Part shown: piece by piece, positions 28,289 to 38,102 of the stretch
How positions within the stretch are numbered: the stretch's first letter is position 1
Layout of the letters: every line of letters begins with the position of its first letter
Origin: Streptomyces sp. ML-6
GTDB lineage: Bacteria; Actinomycetota; Actinomycetes; Streptomycetales; Streptomycetaceae
DNA: 64,000 bases
NCBI RefSeq assembly: GCF_030116705.1
Contig: NZ_JAOTIK010000001.1
Span: 6,662,501 to 6,726,500 of the forward strand
Direction of reading: 5' to 3'
Program-made: the position numbers and the translations under genes
Notes under the pieces: generated by a model
Told to the model about the DNA's origin: nothing
The model's database searches: none
Seen by the model: the letters and a program-made list of their open reading frames with translations, nothing else

Positions 28289-31200
28289 GTGGCCACAGTG
28301 CAGCGCTGGACCGGACGGGAGGCGCGCGCTCTGCGGCTCGCGACGCGTCGGAGCGTGCGTGGCTTCGCGTCCTACCTCGGCGTCAGCGACCGGACGGTGT
28401 CCAACTGGGAGGCCCGGGGCGAGGAGATCGTCGTCGCACCGGACTCCCAGGCGCTACTCGACACGGCGTTGGAACGGAGCGACGCGGAGGTGCGGCAGCG
28501 CTTCTGGGACTCCGTCGGCGTTCCAACGCCCTCGGTCTCGCCGGCGCCGGACCACTACCTTCCGATACCCGTTCCGGAGCCCGGCTTGGTGCACAGGTCA
28601 GAAGATCTCGAAGGGCTCGTCTCCGTACTCCGGGAGGCGTCGCAGGACGACAGCGTCGCCACGGTCGCCCTGTGCGGCCCTGGTGGGTTCGGTAAGACGA
28701 CGCTGGCCACCCAGGTGTGTCACGACACCCGCGTCCGGGACTCCTTCTCGGAGATCCTCTGGGTGGAGACCGGCGAGGGTTGCACGGCCGCCAGGGTCGT
28801 CGAGCTGATCTCCGACCTGTGCGTCCACCTCGACGGCAATCGCCCGTCCCTCGCGGACCCCGAGCAGGCCGGGTTCCACCTCGCGCGTCTGCTCCAAGGA
28901 CGACGCGCGCTCCTCGTCGTCGACAACGTCTGGTCCGCCACCGACCTCGGCCCCTTCCTGCTCGGCGGCGAGGACTGTGTACGGCTCGTGACCACGAGGA
29001 ACGTGCGCGTGAGCCCCAGCTCCGCCCGAGTCGTTCGCCTCGGGCCCATGGCCCCGGGCGAGATCCGGGAACTGCTCGTCCGCAACGTCGGAGCCCTGGA
29101 CGACGCCGAGGCCGCACGCCTCGCAGGCGTGTGCGGGGGATGGCCGCTGCTCGCCTCGATCGTCGGGGCGAACGTATCGCAGGAGGTCGGCTCCGGCGCC
29201 CCGGCCGGACGCGCCGTTACGGAGACGAGCGCGACGATCCGCGCGTACGGTCCCCAGGCTTTCGACGTCTGGGACTCCGACCAGCGCAAGAACGCCATCG
29301 GGCAGGCGCTCGAGTCCAGCCTCCGCAGCCTCGCGGAGAGCGTCTCGATCGCCGGGCGTACGGACCTGCGAGACCGATACCTCTCCCTGGCCGTGTTCCC
29401 TCCGTCGGTGCCGATCCCCATGTCGGTACTCACCCACTGGTGGGGCACCGCGAACGGATGGGCTCCCCACGTGGTGCGCCAGTTCTGCCGGGTGCTGTCC
29501 GACCGGTCCCTGATCAGCGCCTACCTCGCCGACCGGAACGCCATCGTGCTGCACGACGTGTTCCGGTCCTACCTGCGCCATCTGATCGGCGATCAATGGG
29601 CGACTCTTCATCGGTCCCTGATTGAGGCGTACTGGCAGAGCACGGACGGCGCCTGGGAGACCCTGGAGGAGACCGAAGGGTATCTGTGGCGCCACCTTCC
29701 CTACCACCTGTGTGAGGCCGGCCTCGACGCCGAGCTTGTCAGCCTGCTGGCCTCGCCGACGTACATCATGCGTAAGGTCGCGCTCGTCGGACACCAGTCG
29801 CTGGCCGCGGACGCCGCCGTGCTCGACGCCCTGCCAGGGCGGCATGAGGTGGGCCATCCGCAGCACCAGGTGTGGGCGACCGCCCGTGCCCTGACCGGCG
29901 CCGGGTATCTGCTGAGCGGGCTGGAGAGCCCCGCCGATATCGCCTCGACGCTCTCGGTCGTGCTGCGCCGCGCACCCTTGCCCGAGGCCACCCGGTTCCT
30001 GGGAAACGTCGTGGGGGAGGGGACAGTGCTCGCCCCGAAGTGGCTGTTGCCCCCGGAGGAGAACCCCGCGGCGGCGGAGCGTGGTCACATCGGCGCGGTA
30101 GTCAGTGTGGCCGCCGTCCGCGACCTCGTGGCGTCGGGCGGCGAGGACGGGGTGGTCAGACTGTGGGACCTGGGCACGGGCCGACTCCTCCGAGCCCACG
30201 AGGCCCATACCGGGTGGGTGTTCGCCACCGCGCTCTCCGCGGACGGGACGGTCCTCGCCTCGGCGGGCGACGACGGAGCGATCCGGCTGTGGCGCACGGA
30301 CACCGGCGAACCTGTAGGGGTGCTACCGGGGCACAATCGTCGTATCCGCAGTCTCGCCTTCTCCTCGGTCGACCGCGTCCTGGTCTCCGGTGCCGAGGAC
30401 GGCGCAGTATGCGTGTGGGACCTGGAGCGCCTTGTGCTCCTGCGTACGATGCGGGCGGCCGGCACCCCCGTCTGGTCCGTGACGATCGGCGGCGACTCCG
30501 ACTCGCTCGTCGCCGTGGCCGGCGAGGACGAGTTCGTCCGCCTCTTCGACCTGCGCACCGGTCGCCTCCTGGACGAACGCGCGGCACACAAGGACTGGGT
30601 CCGCTCCGTGGCCTTCGCCCCAGGCTCCTCCCTCCTGGCCTCCGGATCCGGCGACCGTTCCGTAGCCGTGTGGGACGCGACCGACGGAAAACTCACGCTC
30701 ACCCGCCGGATCACCGACCTCAAGGCGCGCGTGCGCGCCGTCGCTCTGTCCCCGCACGACAATGTCCTCGTCTCCGCCACCGAGGAACCGAGGATCCAGG
30801 CGTTCTCGGCGGAGAGCCCCGTGGGCGAGACCCAGCTCCCACCAGGCGTGGACTGGGTGCGCTCACTCGCCAGAACGGGCGACGGCACCGTGATCGCCGG
30901 ATGCGAGGACGGCGCTGTCCGCATCTGGACCATGGGGAAGAGCAGGCTCAGGACCCTGGCCAGCGGCTCGAACACCGTATGGTCCACACAGTTCGCGGCC
31001 GGTGGACGCATCGCCGTGGTCGGCGACGGGGCCGGCGGCGTCGGCGTCATCGACACCACGACCGCGACAGTCAGCCGGAGACTCCCGGCGGCCCACGGAC
31101 GCGTCTGGTCCCTGGCCTGCGGCGAGAAACACGTTGCCGCAGCATGCGGCGACGGGGCGGTCAGGGTCTGGTCGCTGCTCGACACCGCTTGGTCGCTCAC

Positions 31201-31813
31201 CCTGAACCAGGACACCCCGCGTACGTGGGCCGTGGCGATGGCCCGTTCGACACCTCGTGTCGCCGCGAGCACGGGCGATGGACACATCCGGTGCTGGGAT
31301 CTGCCCACCGGGACGCTGCTGTGGAGCCAGGACGTGCACGCTGGTCGGCTGCGGTCGCTCTCCTTCGACGACAGCGGGGACCTCTTGGCAGCCTGCGGTG
31401 GTGACGGCTCGGTACGCGTGTGGCACGCCCCCACAGGGGAGTTCAGGAGCCGGTTCAGCAGCCCCAGCGGCTGGGCCCGCGCTGTCGCCGTGGACGGTCC
31501 GGGCAACCGGGTGGCGGTCGGGGCGGGAACCGGCGACATCGCGGTACGTCGCCTGGGGGCGGACCGGTTCACCTCCCACCTCTCCGGCCACACGGGCCGC
31601 ATCCTCATGCTGGGCTTCATGAGCGACGAGGACCGCCTTGTGTCCGCTGCGGCGGACGGGACGGTGCGCGTGTGGTCGCTCGGCGAGCAGCGGCAGATCG
31701 CCAAGGTCCGGGTGGACGCCTCACTGCACTGCGCGGCCTTCGAACCCACGACGGGCGAGGTGCTGGTGGGGAGTGCGGCCGGCGTCGTAGCCCTGGGGAT
31801 CATTGACACATGA
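28289..31813 (+). CDS. XRE-type HTH / NB-ARC (STAND) ATPase / WD40 protein
   Basis: The 1,174-aa protein starts with an XRE-like helix-turn-helix (residues 15-50, SVRGFASYLGVSDRTVSNWE). An NB-ARC ATPase follows: P-loop CGPGGFGKTT near residue 130, Walker B ALLVVDNVW near 210, VRLVTTRNVR, and CGGWPLL. Then comes a helical region, and from about residue 600 a long WD40 array, some 13-14 repeats or two propellers (for example SGGEDGVVRLWDLGTGRLL). GTG 28289 follows AAGGAG by five bases. STAND proteins oligomerise on ligand binding; with an HTH it is most simply a ligand-activated regulator of the divergent operon. Antiphage STANDs also share this layout. Confidence 0.88.
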   Translation: MATVQRWTGREARALRLATRRSVRGFASYLGVSDRTVSNWEARGEEIVVAPDSQALLDTALERSDAEVRQRFWDSVGVPTPSVSPAPDHYLPIPVPEPGLVHRSEDLEGLVSVLREASQDDSVATVALCGPGGFGKTTLATQVCHDTRVRDSFSEILWVETGEGCTAARVVELISDLCVHLDGNRPSLADPEQAGFHLARLLQGRRALLVVDNVWSATDLGPFLLGGEDCVRLVTTRNVRVSPSSARVVRLGPMAPGEIRELLVRNVGALDDAEAARLAGVCGGWPLLASIVGANVSQEVGSGAPAGRAVTETSATIRAYGPQAFDVWDSDQRKNAIGQALESSLRSLAESVSIAGRTDLRDRYLSLAVFPPSVPIPMSVLTHWWGTANGWAPHVVRQFCRVLSDRSLISAYLADRNAIVLHDVFRSYLRHLIGDQWATLHRSLIEAYWQSTDGAWETLEETEGYLWRHLPYHLCEAGLDAELVSLLASPTYIMRKVALVGHQSLAADAAVLDALPGRHEVGHPQHQVWATARALTGAGYLLSGLESPADIASTLSVVLRRAPLPEATRFLGNVVGEGTVLAPKWLLPPEENPAAAERGHIGAVVSVAAVRDLVASGGEDGVVRLWDLGTGRLLRAHEAHTGWVFATALSADGTVLASAGDDGAIRLWRTDTGEPVGVLPGHNRRIRSLAFSSVDRVLVSGAEDGAVCVWDLERLVLLRTMRAAGTPVWSVTIGGDSDSLVAVAGEDEFVRLFDLRTGRLLDERAAHKDWVRSVAFAPGSSLLASGSGDRSVAVWDATDGKLTLTRRITDLKARVRAVALSPHDNVLVSATEEPRIQAFSAESPVGETQLPPGVDWVRSLARTGDGTVIAGCEDGAVRIWTMGKSRLRTLASGSNTVWSTQFAAGGRIAVVGDGAGGVGVIDTTTATVSRRLPAAHGRVWSLACGEKHVAAACGDGAVRVWSLLDTAWSLTLNQDTPRTWAVAMARSTPRVAASTGDGHIRCWDLPTGTLLWSQDVHAGRLRSLSFDDSGDLLAACGGDGSVRVWHAPTGEFRSRFSSPSGWARAVAVDGPGNRVAVGAGTGDIAVRRLGADRFTSHLSGHTGRILMLGFMSDEDRLVSAAADGTVRVWSLGEQRQIAKVRVDASLHCAAFEPTTGEVLVGSAAGVVALGIIDT

Positions 31814-31838
31814 GCGAGAAGTGAAGGGCTTGGAGACC

Positions 31839-33059
31839 ATGACAGAGAAGACCTCCCGCGCCTCGGGCGAAGAGGCCGTTCGCGACGCCGGCCCCATCGG
31901 TGCCCCGGTCATCCTGAGCAACGAGTCCGGCTCGTTCGCCTGGGGTGTGCTGGCCAAGCGCCACCCTGCCCTCATTCAGCAGGTACGAGATGCCTTCCCG
32001 TACGGCCGCCGACAGCACGAGGCCCTCGACGCCCTGCTGGAGGAGATCACCAACAGTGTGGTCGAGCCGCTCGCCCCTGCGGAACACGACCACGAGCGCT
32101 GGGCGGACTGGGGGCAGGAGCACTTCGGACGCTTGTGGTACGACGCCCCGTTCCTGTGGGCGGAGAGCTACTTCTACCGCAGGCTCCTCGCTGCCATCGA
32201 GTACTTCGGCACCGGCCCATGGCAGGGAGTTGATCCGTTCGCGCCGTTCAAGCAGGCCGAACTGCGCGGTGACGCGGTGGAAGAGGAGCTGCGAGCTCTC
32301 GACGCGCTTGCGGACGCGCCGACCGAGGAGCGGGCCACGGCCCTGCTCCACGCCTCGCTCTGGGGCAACCGCGCGGATCTCGGCTTCCGCGTTGCGGCGG
32401 GGGAGCCGGCGGTCGGTGACGCCGCTGCCTCCACGCTGGTGGCCGATGACAGCGCGGTGCTGTGGCAGCTCCTGCCCGCCGGAGCGTCCTCCACCGTCGC
32501 CGTGGTGGCGGACAACGCGGGACGAGAGCTCATCCCGGATCTGATCCTCATCGACCACCTCCTCGAACATCGGCACGCCGAACGGGTCGTGCTCCACGTC
32601 AAGCCTTACCCCTACTACGTCTCCGACGCGATGACGGCTGACGTCGTCGACTGCCTCCGTCGCCTCACCGAGGCGCCCGGCGAAGCCGGCCGGATCGGCG
32701 GCCGACTCTGGAAGGCCATGGCGGCAGGAAGCCTGGAGGTCCGCACCCACCCGTTCTTCTGCGCTCCGCTGCCGTACGAGGGGATGCCCGAGGACCTTCG
32801 CGGCGAGTTCCAGAGCGCCACGCTCACCATCCTGAAGGGCGACCTCAACTACCGTCGCCTGGTGGGTGACCAGCTGTGGGATGCCACGGTGCCCTTCGCC
32901 GATCTCACTGCCTACTTCCCGGGAGCCGTCGCGGCGCTCCGGACCCTGAAGTCCGACGTCATCGTCGGCCTGGAGCAGGGAACGCTGGACGCCCTCGAAC
33001 GGTCCGGGGCTGCCTGGCGTACAAGCGGAACTCACGCGCTGATTCAGGTGAGAAGGTAG
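31839..33059 (+). CDS. ARMT1/DUF89-family damage-control phosphatase-like protein
   Basis: The 406-aa protein carries DUF89 motifs: VVADNAGRELIPDLIL with the metal-binding Asp-Asn, LKGDLNYRRLVGD (GDxNYR), and LKSDVIVGL near the C-terminus. Characterised DUF89 proteins are metal-dependent phosphatases acting on sugar phosphates or damaged metabolites. ATG 31839 lies 25 bases after the regulator stop, preceded by AAGGG and GGAG, so the two are co-transcribed. Together with the operon's histidine phosphatase it suggests handling of a phosphorylated sugar, which is inference. Coding homology ends sharply where the RHS remnant begins. Confidence 0.85.
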   Translation: MTEKTSRASGEEAVRDAGPIGAPVILSNESGSFAWGVLAKRHPALIQQVRDAFPYGRRQHEALDALLEEITNSVVEPLAPAEHDHERWADWGQEHFGRLWYDAPFLWAESYFYRRLLAAIEYFGTGPWQGVDPFAPFKQAELRGDAVEEELRALDALADAPTEERATALLHASLWGNRADLGFRVAAGEPAVGDAAASTLVADDSAVLWQLLPAGASSTVAVVADNAGRELIPDLILIDHLLEHRHAERVVLHVKPYPYYVSDAMTADVVDCLRRLTEAPGEAGRIGGRLWKAMAAGSLEVRTHPFFCAPLPYEGMPEDLRGEFQSATLTILKGDLNYRRLVGDQLWDATVPFADLTAYFPGAVAALRTLKSDVIVGLEQGTLDALERSGAAWRTSGTHALIQVRR

Positions 33060-33175
33060 AGCCAAGGCGGAGTGAGCTCCGGCGCATCAGGTCTCATACC
33101 TGGAATGGTCGGCTACGTCAGCTCGTCTGCTTCACACTGACGCCACTGCCACGCGGGGCAGCCCGGGCAGACAGC

Positions 33176-36100
33176 GAACCGGGCGGCAACGGCGAAGCCT
33201 GGCTGGACCGGATCGAAGACCGCCACGGCAACTGGTGGGGCGTGGAGCGTACCGAAAACGGCACCCCGCTCGCCCTGACTGCTCTGCGGGCCGCCGGGTG
33301 ACCGTCGCGGTGAACGACGGCCGAGTCACGGCTCTGTCCCTGGTGGGAGCGGGGAAGAACGGGGCGGACCTGCATCTGATGCGCTACGGCTACGAGGATG
33401 GAAACCTCATCGCCGTCGTCAAACCGTCCGGTGCCACCACCACCTTCGTCTACGACGACCGCGACCGCGTCATCGCCGAAGGCGGTCAGGCCGGCCACAT
33501 CCAGATCATCCTCGCCTACACCGAACCCGACCCGGAGACCGGTCTTCGCACCACCAGCCTCACCACGGCCGGCGGACACACGACCCAGCACCGGATCGAT
33601 CGTCACTGCCGGGTGGTGTCCACCATCGATCCGCTCGGCCACACCACCCGCCTCACCCACGACGCCCGCGGCAACACCCTGACCCACACCGATCCTCTGG
33701 GGCGCACCACCTCCTTCACCCACGACGAGGACGGCCGCCTGCTCGGCGTCACCCGCCCCGACGGGAGCGAACTGCGTACCGTGCGCAACCCGTTGGGATT
33801 GTCCACGGAGTTCCACGGCCCGGACGGCGCCCGCTGGCTCCAGGAATTCGACGAACACGGAAACCGCACCGCGGTCACCGACCCGGCCGGGGCCACCACC
33901 CGGTACGCCTATGACGACCGGGGCAGGCTGACCACCGTCACCGACGCCCTCGGCGCCACCACCACCGTGCACTGCGACGCCGCAGGGTTGCCGGTGGCAG
34001 TGACCGACCCGGCCGGCGGCACCACCCGCCTGGAACGCGACGCCCTGGGCCGGATCGGGCGTACCACCGACCCGGTGGGCAACGTCACCCGGTTCACCCT
34101 GGACGAGGACGGCAACCTCGCCCGCCGTGTCGCCCCGGACGGCGCCACCGAGTCGTGGACGTACGACGGCGAAGGGAACCCCCTCACCCATACCGGCCTG
34201 GCCGACGGCATATCCCGCTTCGACTACACGCACTTCGACCTGCTCACCACCCGCACCGAGCCCGACGGCACCCGCCACACGTTCGAACACGACGCGGACC
34301 TGCGGCTGACCCGGGTCACCGGCCCGCACGGCACCTGGTCCTACACGTACGACGCCGCCGGCCGACTCACCTCCGAGACGGACTTCGACGGCCGCACCCT
34401 CACCTACCACTACGACCCCGCCGGGCAGCTCACCGCCCGGTCCGACGCACTCGGCCAGACCGTGTCCTACACCTACGACCAACTCGGCCAAGCCGTCCGC
34501 AAGGACGTAGCGGGCAAGGTGACCACCTACGCGTACGACCGGGCCGGACGTCTGCTGCACGCGGCCGGACCGGACAGCGAGATCCTCTACGCCTACGACC
34601 GGCGTGGCCGGACCAAGACCGAAATCGTCGACGGCCGCGCCATGAACTACGCCTACGACACCCTGGGCCGCCGGGCCCGCCGCATCACCCCCACCGGCGC
34701 GATCACCGAGTACGGCTACGACGCCGCCGGCCGTGCCGCCCGGATGACCAGCGGAGGCCGCGAGATCGCCTTCACCCACGACGCGGCCGGCCGGGAACTC
34801 GAGCGCGTCTTCGGCGGAACCCTCACCCCAGCCTCTGCCTGGGACGAGGCCGGAAGGATCTGCGCCCAGCACCTGATGATCGGGGGCCGTTCCCTCAACC
34901 ACCGTCACTACGCGCACCGCGCCGACGGCCACCTCACCTCCATAACCGGCGACCTTTCAGGCTCCCGCACCCTCGATCTGGACGCCGCCGGCCGGGTCAC
35001 CGCCGTCCACGCAGAAGGGTGGACCGAGCACTACGCCTACGACGCCGCCGGCAACCAGACGGTGGCCTCCTGGCCAGACTCCCACCCCGACCACGACGCC
35101 ACCGGCCCCCGCTCCTACACCGGAACCTCCCCCACCAGGGCCGGCAACGTCCGCTTCGAACACGACGCCCTCGGCCGCGTGACCCTACGCCAGAAAACCC
35201 GCCTGTCACGCAAGCCCGACACCTGGCGCTATGAGTGGGACGCGGAGGACCGCCTCGCCGCCGTGGTCACCCCCGACGGCACCCGCTGGCGCTATCTCTA
35301 CGACCCCCTGGGCCGCCGCACCGCAAAGCAGCGCCTCTCCGACGACGGCGAGAAGGTCGCAGAAGAGGTCCGCTTCTCCTGGGACGGCACGACCCTGTGC
35401 GAACAGACGGTCCACACACCGGATCTCTCACATGGGGTCGCCCTCACCTGGGACCACCGCGGCCTGGTGCCGCTGTCCCAGACGGAACGCCTCCTCACCC
35501 CGGACAGCCGTCAGGAGGAGATCGACCGCCGGTTCTTCGCCATGGCCACCGACCTCGTGGGAACGCCCACCGAACTGGTCGACGAGTCCGGCGATATCGC
35601 CTGGCGCGCCAGGAGCACCCTCTGGGGCACCACCGCCTGGGCCCGTTCCAGCACGGCCTACACTCCGCTGCGTTTCCCCGGCCAGTACTACGACCCGGAG
35701 ACCGGGCTCCACTACAACCTCTTCCGCCACTACAACCCGGAGACCGGTCGCTACACCTCCCCGGACCCCCTCGGCCTCGGCCCCGCGCCGAACCCGGTTG
35801 CCTATGTGCACAACCCGTTCACCGTCTGCGACCCCCTCGGCCTGTCGCCGTACTCGCAGTTCAAAGGTCTGGGCTGGCTGACGGACAAGCTGCTCGGCCG
35901 CCCGTCGTACCGGTACCAGCGGCTCGTCACCGACCAGAGCTACGAGCAGCAGTGGATCCTGCCGGACGGCAGGGAAGTCCACCTCGACGGCGGGCCGCGG
36001 GACGGCTGGATCACAGAGGCCAAGTGGACCGGAGGTGACAACCTTTCCGAATGGGAGAAGTCTCCATACAACCCCAACTTCAAGCATTACAACGAGGGCC

Positions 36101-36308
36101 GGATCATCGCCCAGGCCGACAAGCTGCTCGCCCTCAACGAGGATCTCGGAGGCAAGGGCGTCCGCTCCATGGTGCCCAATGAATGGGTGCCATGCATGTG
36201 AACGAAGTGCTGTCCAAGGCCTTCCCCGAGGCCTATGCCCGCGGGCAGTTGAAGGCGTATCACGTGCCCGGCAACGGCATGAGTGGAATGGGTTCATGGC
36301 TGAAGTGA
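33176..36308 (+). pseudogene. RHS/YD-repeat polymorphic toxin, 5'-truncated and frameshifted twice
   Basis: From 33176 one frame reads RHS sequence (GEAWLDRIEDRHGNWWGVE) and hits a TGA at 33299. Homology then continues in another frame (RRVTVAVNDGRVTALSL) to 36201, with YD repeats such as TRYAYDDRGRLTTVTD and the core end PGQYYDPETGLHYN...NPETGRYTSPDPLGL. The C-terminal toxin resembles a restriction-endonuclease-fold domain, DGGPRDGWITEAKW (D...ExK). A second frameshift near 36187-36195 gives a premature stop; the other frame carries NEVLSKAFPEAYARGQLKAY and ends at 36308. The normal signal and N-terminal region are missing. It is most likely non-functional, though the toxin core is intact. 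Confidence 0.8.
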
Positions 36309-36778
36309 TCGCAATGCTGGAAGAGCTCAGGGGGATCGTGCCGCTGACCGCGGAGGGCGCAGCGGCGCGGTTCTCGGCCCAGGAGTGGACGCCCGGGGGC
36401 AAGCTTCGCAACGGCGTGGAGACGTCCTGGGACAAGGGCGACGTCGGGGGCTGGATCCAGGTGTTCAGCAGTGGGGCGGTCAGTGTCAAGTTCTACGTCT
36501 GGATCCGCGACGTCGACGAGTCGGGCTACTTCGACGACGTGGAGGCCGTCTACGAGGAGGGGGAGCAGGCGCTGGCCCGCTTCCTGCCCGAGATCGAGGA
36601 GTCCTCTCTCGCCGGTCACCTCGTCGAGGCCGAGCAGACGGAGGCGGACAGGGACGAGTTCATCGCGCTGAAGAAGTGGACCCTCGACGGCCGGATCCTG
36701 ACCGCTGGTGTGATCCAGCAGGACGCCGATCTTCCGGTGATGGTCGTGGTGGCGCTGGAGGAGCCCGGCGCCGCCTGA
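36296..36778 (+). CDS. Putative immunity protein for the RHS toxin
   Basis: This 160-aa acidic protein starts at ATG 36296, after GGAATGGG, and overlaps the frame-corrected end of the toxin by 13 bases, the usual coupling of toxin and immunity genes. It contains GGWIQVFSSGAVSVKFYVWI and LARFLPEIEESS and has no signal peptide or membrane span. I do not recognise a named immunity family; the call rests on position, size and charge. The frame itself is intact, in contrast to its toxin. Confidence 0.6.
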   Translation: MAEVIAMLEELRGIVPLTAEGAAARFSAQEWTPGGKLRNGVETSWDKGDVGGWIQVFSSGAVSVKFYVWIRDVDESGYFDDVEAVYEEGEQALARFLPEIEESSLAGHLVEAEQTEADRDEFIALKKWTLDGRILTAGVIQQDADLPVMVVVALEEPGAA

Positions 36779-37209
36779 CTCAGCCCGTACGCCAGGGCAC
36801 CCACGTCTCCATCCGGGGCTGGGCGCGCCTTGGCGTACGTGAAGGGAGACGGCGTCCAAAGACGAGCCGTACGGCGCCTTCGAGGTCTGTCCAGAAGGCG
36901 GACCACCACTGCTCGTGCGGTCGTGAGTTCCTCAGGCGCATTGCTCCTGCTCAGCAGCGATTGCTGTGCTTGGGCGGCTCTCCCTGGAAGTCGCACCCGG
37001 AGCACTCGTCCTCACCCTGGATATGGGCCTCGTACCAGCCATGGACCGCCGTGTGCGAGATCGTCTTCTCCGCCAAGGCTTCGCAGTTGCGGACCGAAGC
37101 GATGGTTTGGCGGCCACTACCCTGAGCGCAGCGTTGTCGGGTGAGGGGAACAGCGGGGACGGCATCGGCGAATCGGACGTCATGGCCGCGGCTTACGTGC
37201 GGGTGCCGG
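36779..37209. other. Degenerate region downstream of the immunity gene
   Basis: No intact gene is visible. The only coding-like signal is the minus-strand fragment at 36951-37124. Frames here are short and interrupted, in keeping with decaying mobile DNA. Confidence 0.5.
36951..37124 (-). pseudogene. C-terminal fragment of a Cys-containing protein
   Basis: A minus-strand frame reads ASVRNCEALAEKTISHTAVHGWY, then EDECSGCDFQGEPP, ending KHSNRC and a stop. The CxxC and terminal Cys, and the non-random amino acid use, suggest a real gene end with zinc-binding potential. I see no start codon with a ribosome site in frame, so it looks 5'-truncated. Family unknown. Confidence 0.35.
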
Positions 37210-37446
37210 TCAGCCGGACGGAGTGGTCGCCTGTTGGGAGGAGCCATGCAGGTCGCTGCGGAACCCTCGGCCGACCGGCTTCCACCCCTGGAACGTGGCC
37301 GGCCTCCAGCGGGGCCGGTCCGGCACGCTGTCGTCGTCGGGCGCGGGCAGGCTGCCCCGGCTCTTTCAGCTGCGGGCCGCGCCGATGCTGATGCGCAGGT
37401 GCGCGGCGACCTCGGTGTAGCCCCAGAGCTGCTGGTCGTCGGCCAT
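37210..37446 (-). pseudogene. Small HTH (Xis/AlpA-like) DNA-binding protein with an internal stop
   Basis: Starting at ATG 37446 with GAGGAGG seven bases ahead, the frame reads MADDQQLWGYTEVAAHLRI, then SIGAARS, a TGA stop, KSRGSLPAPDDDSVPDRPRW, RPATFQGW, ending at 37210. The pattern of wHTH core plus a short linker with PDRPRW is that of the small MerR/AlpA/Xis-like proteins carried by actinobacterial integrative elements. The in-frame TGA falls after about 26 codons, in the recognition region, so the gene is inactivated unless read through. It supports past residence of a mobile element. Confidence 0.7.
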
Positions 37447-37741
37447 CGTGTCCTCCTCGTTGTCGGAGACGAGCGGGCGCAACACGTGGGTGGGCGCACG
37501 GCAAGGCCGCCCCTGCCTGATCGGCGCGAGGCGGCCTTCTGTGGTTTCCCGGTCAGACCCCGGAGAGGTGATTCGAGAGGTCGAGGGCGTCGGTTGCGAA
37601 CGCGAGGGCGGCGCACAGGCCGATTACCTCATGGACGGTCACGGACTAGGCGCGGCCAGTCGTCCGAGGCAGCGGGCCAGGAGGCGGGATGCACCTCGGT
37701 GGTGGCCAGGCCCAGGTGGGGGACCCCCCTGGGGAGCGTTG

Positions 37742-38102
37742 TTCCGCAATACATCGTGCGGTGTCGCGTACGCGCACGGGGAGGCCGACTGCAACGGGCA
37801 CTACGGCATCCGCGAGCTATGTGACATCTGCCCGCCCGCACAGCTCGCGAAGTGCCAGGCCGCCTGGAACCGGCCGGACCTGAAAACCGTCACGCAGGAG
37901 GCGCGCGGGCTCGGCGCGATCGGTGAGGTCGAGGTCAATGACCGTGCCATCGTCGTTGAAGGACTGGACGAACCGCCGCGCTATTACCCTCCAGCACGGC
38001 TTCGGCTATCAGTGCCACGACCGAGCCAAACCCCACCACTGCCGCCGGCACGGCCGAGCCGACATCGGCTGGACGGTGGAGAACGGAAACCCGGCCCCGT
38101 GA
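37742..38102 (+). pseudogene. Frameshifted 3' fragment of a Cys-rich protein
   Basis: One plus frame reads SCGVAYAHGEADCNGHYG, then IRELCDICPPAQLAKCQAAW and DRAIVVEGLDEPPRYY. Around 37980 the coding pattern moves to another frame, reading ITLQHGFGYQCHDRAKPHH, then RRHGRADIGWTVENG with a stop at 38100-38102. Clustered Cys (CDICP) suggest a metal-binding protein; I cannot name the family. The start is approximate because the 5' part is missing or unreadable. Confidence 0.5.
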
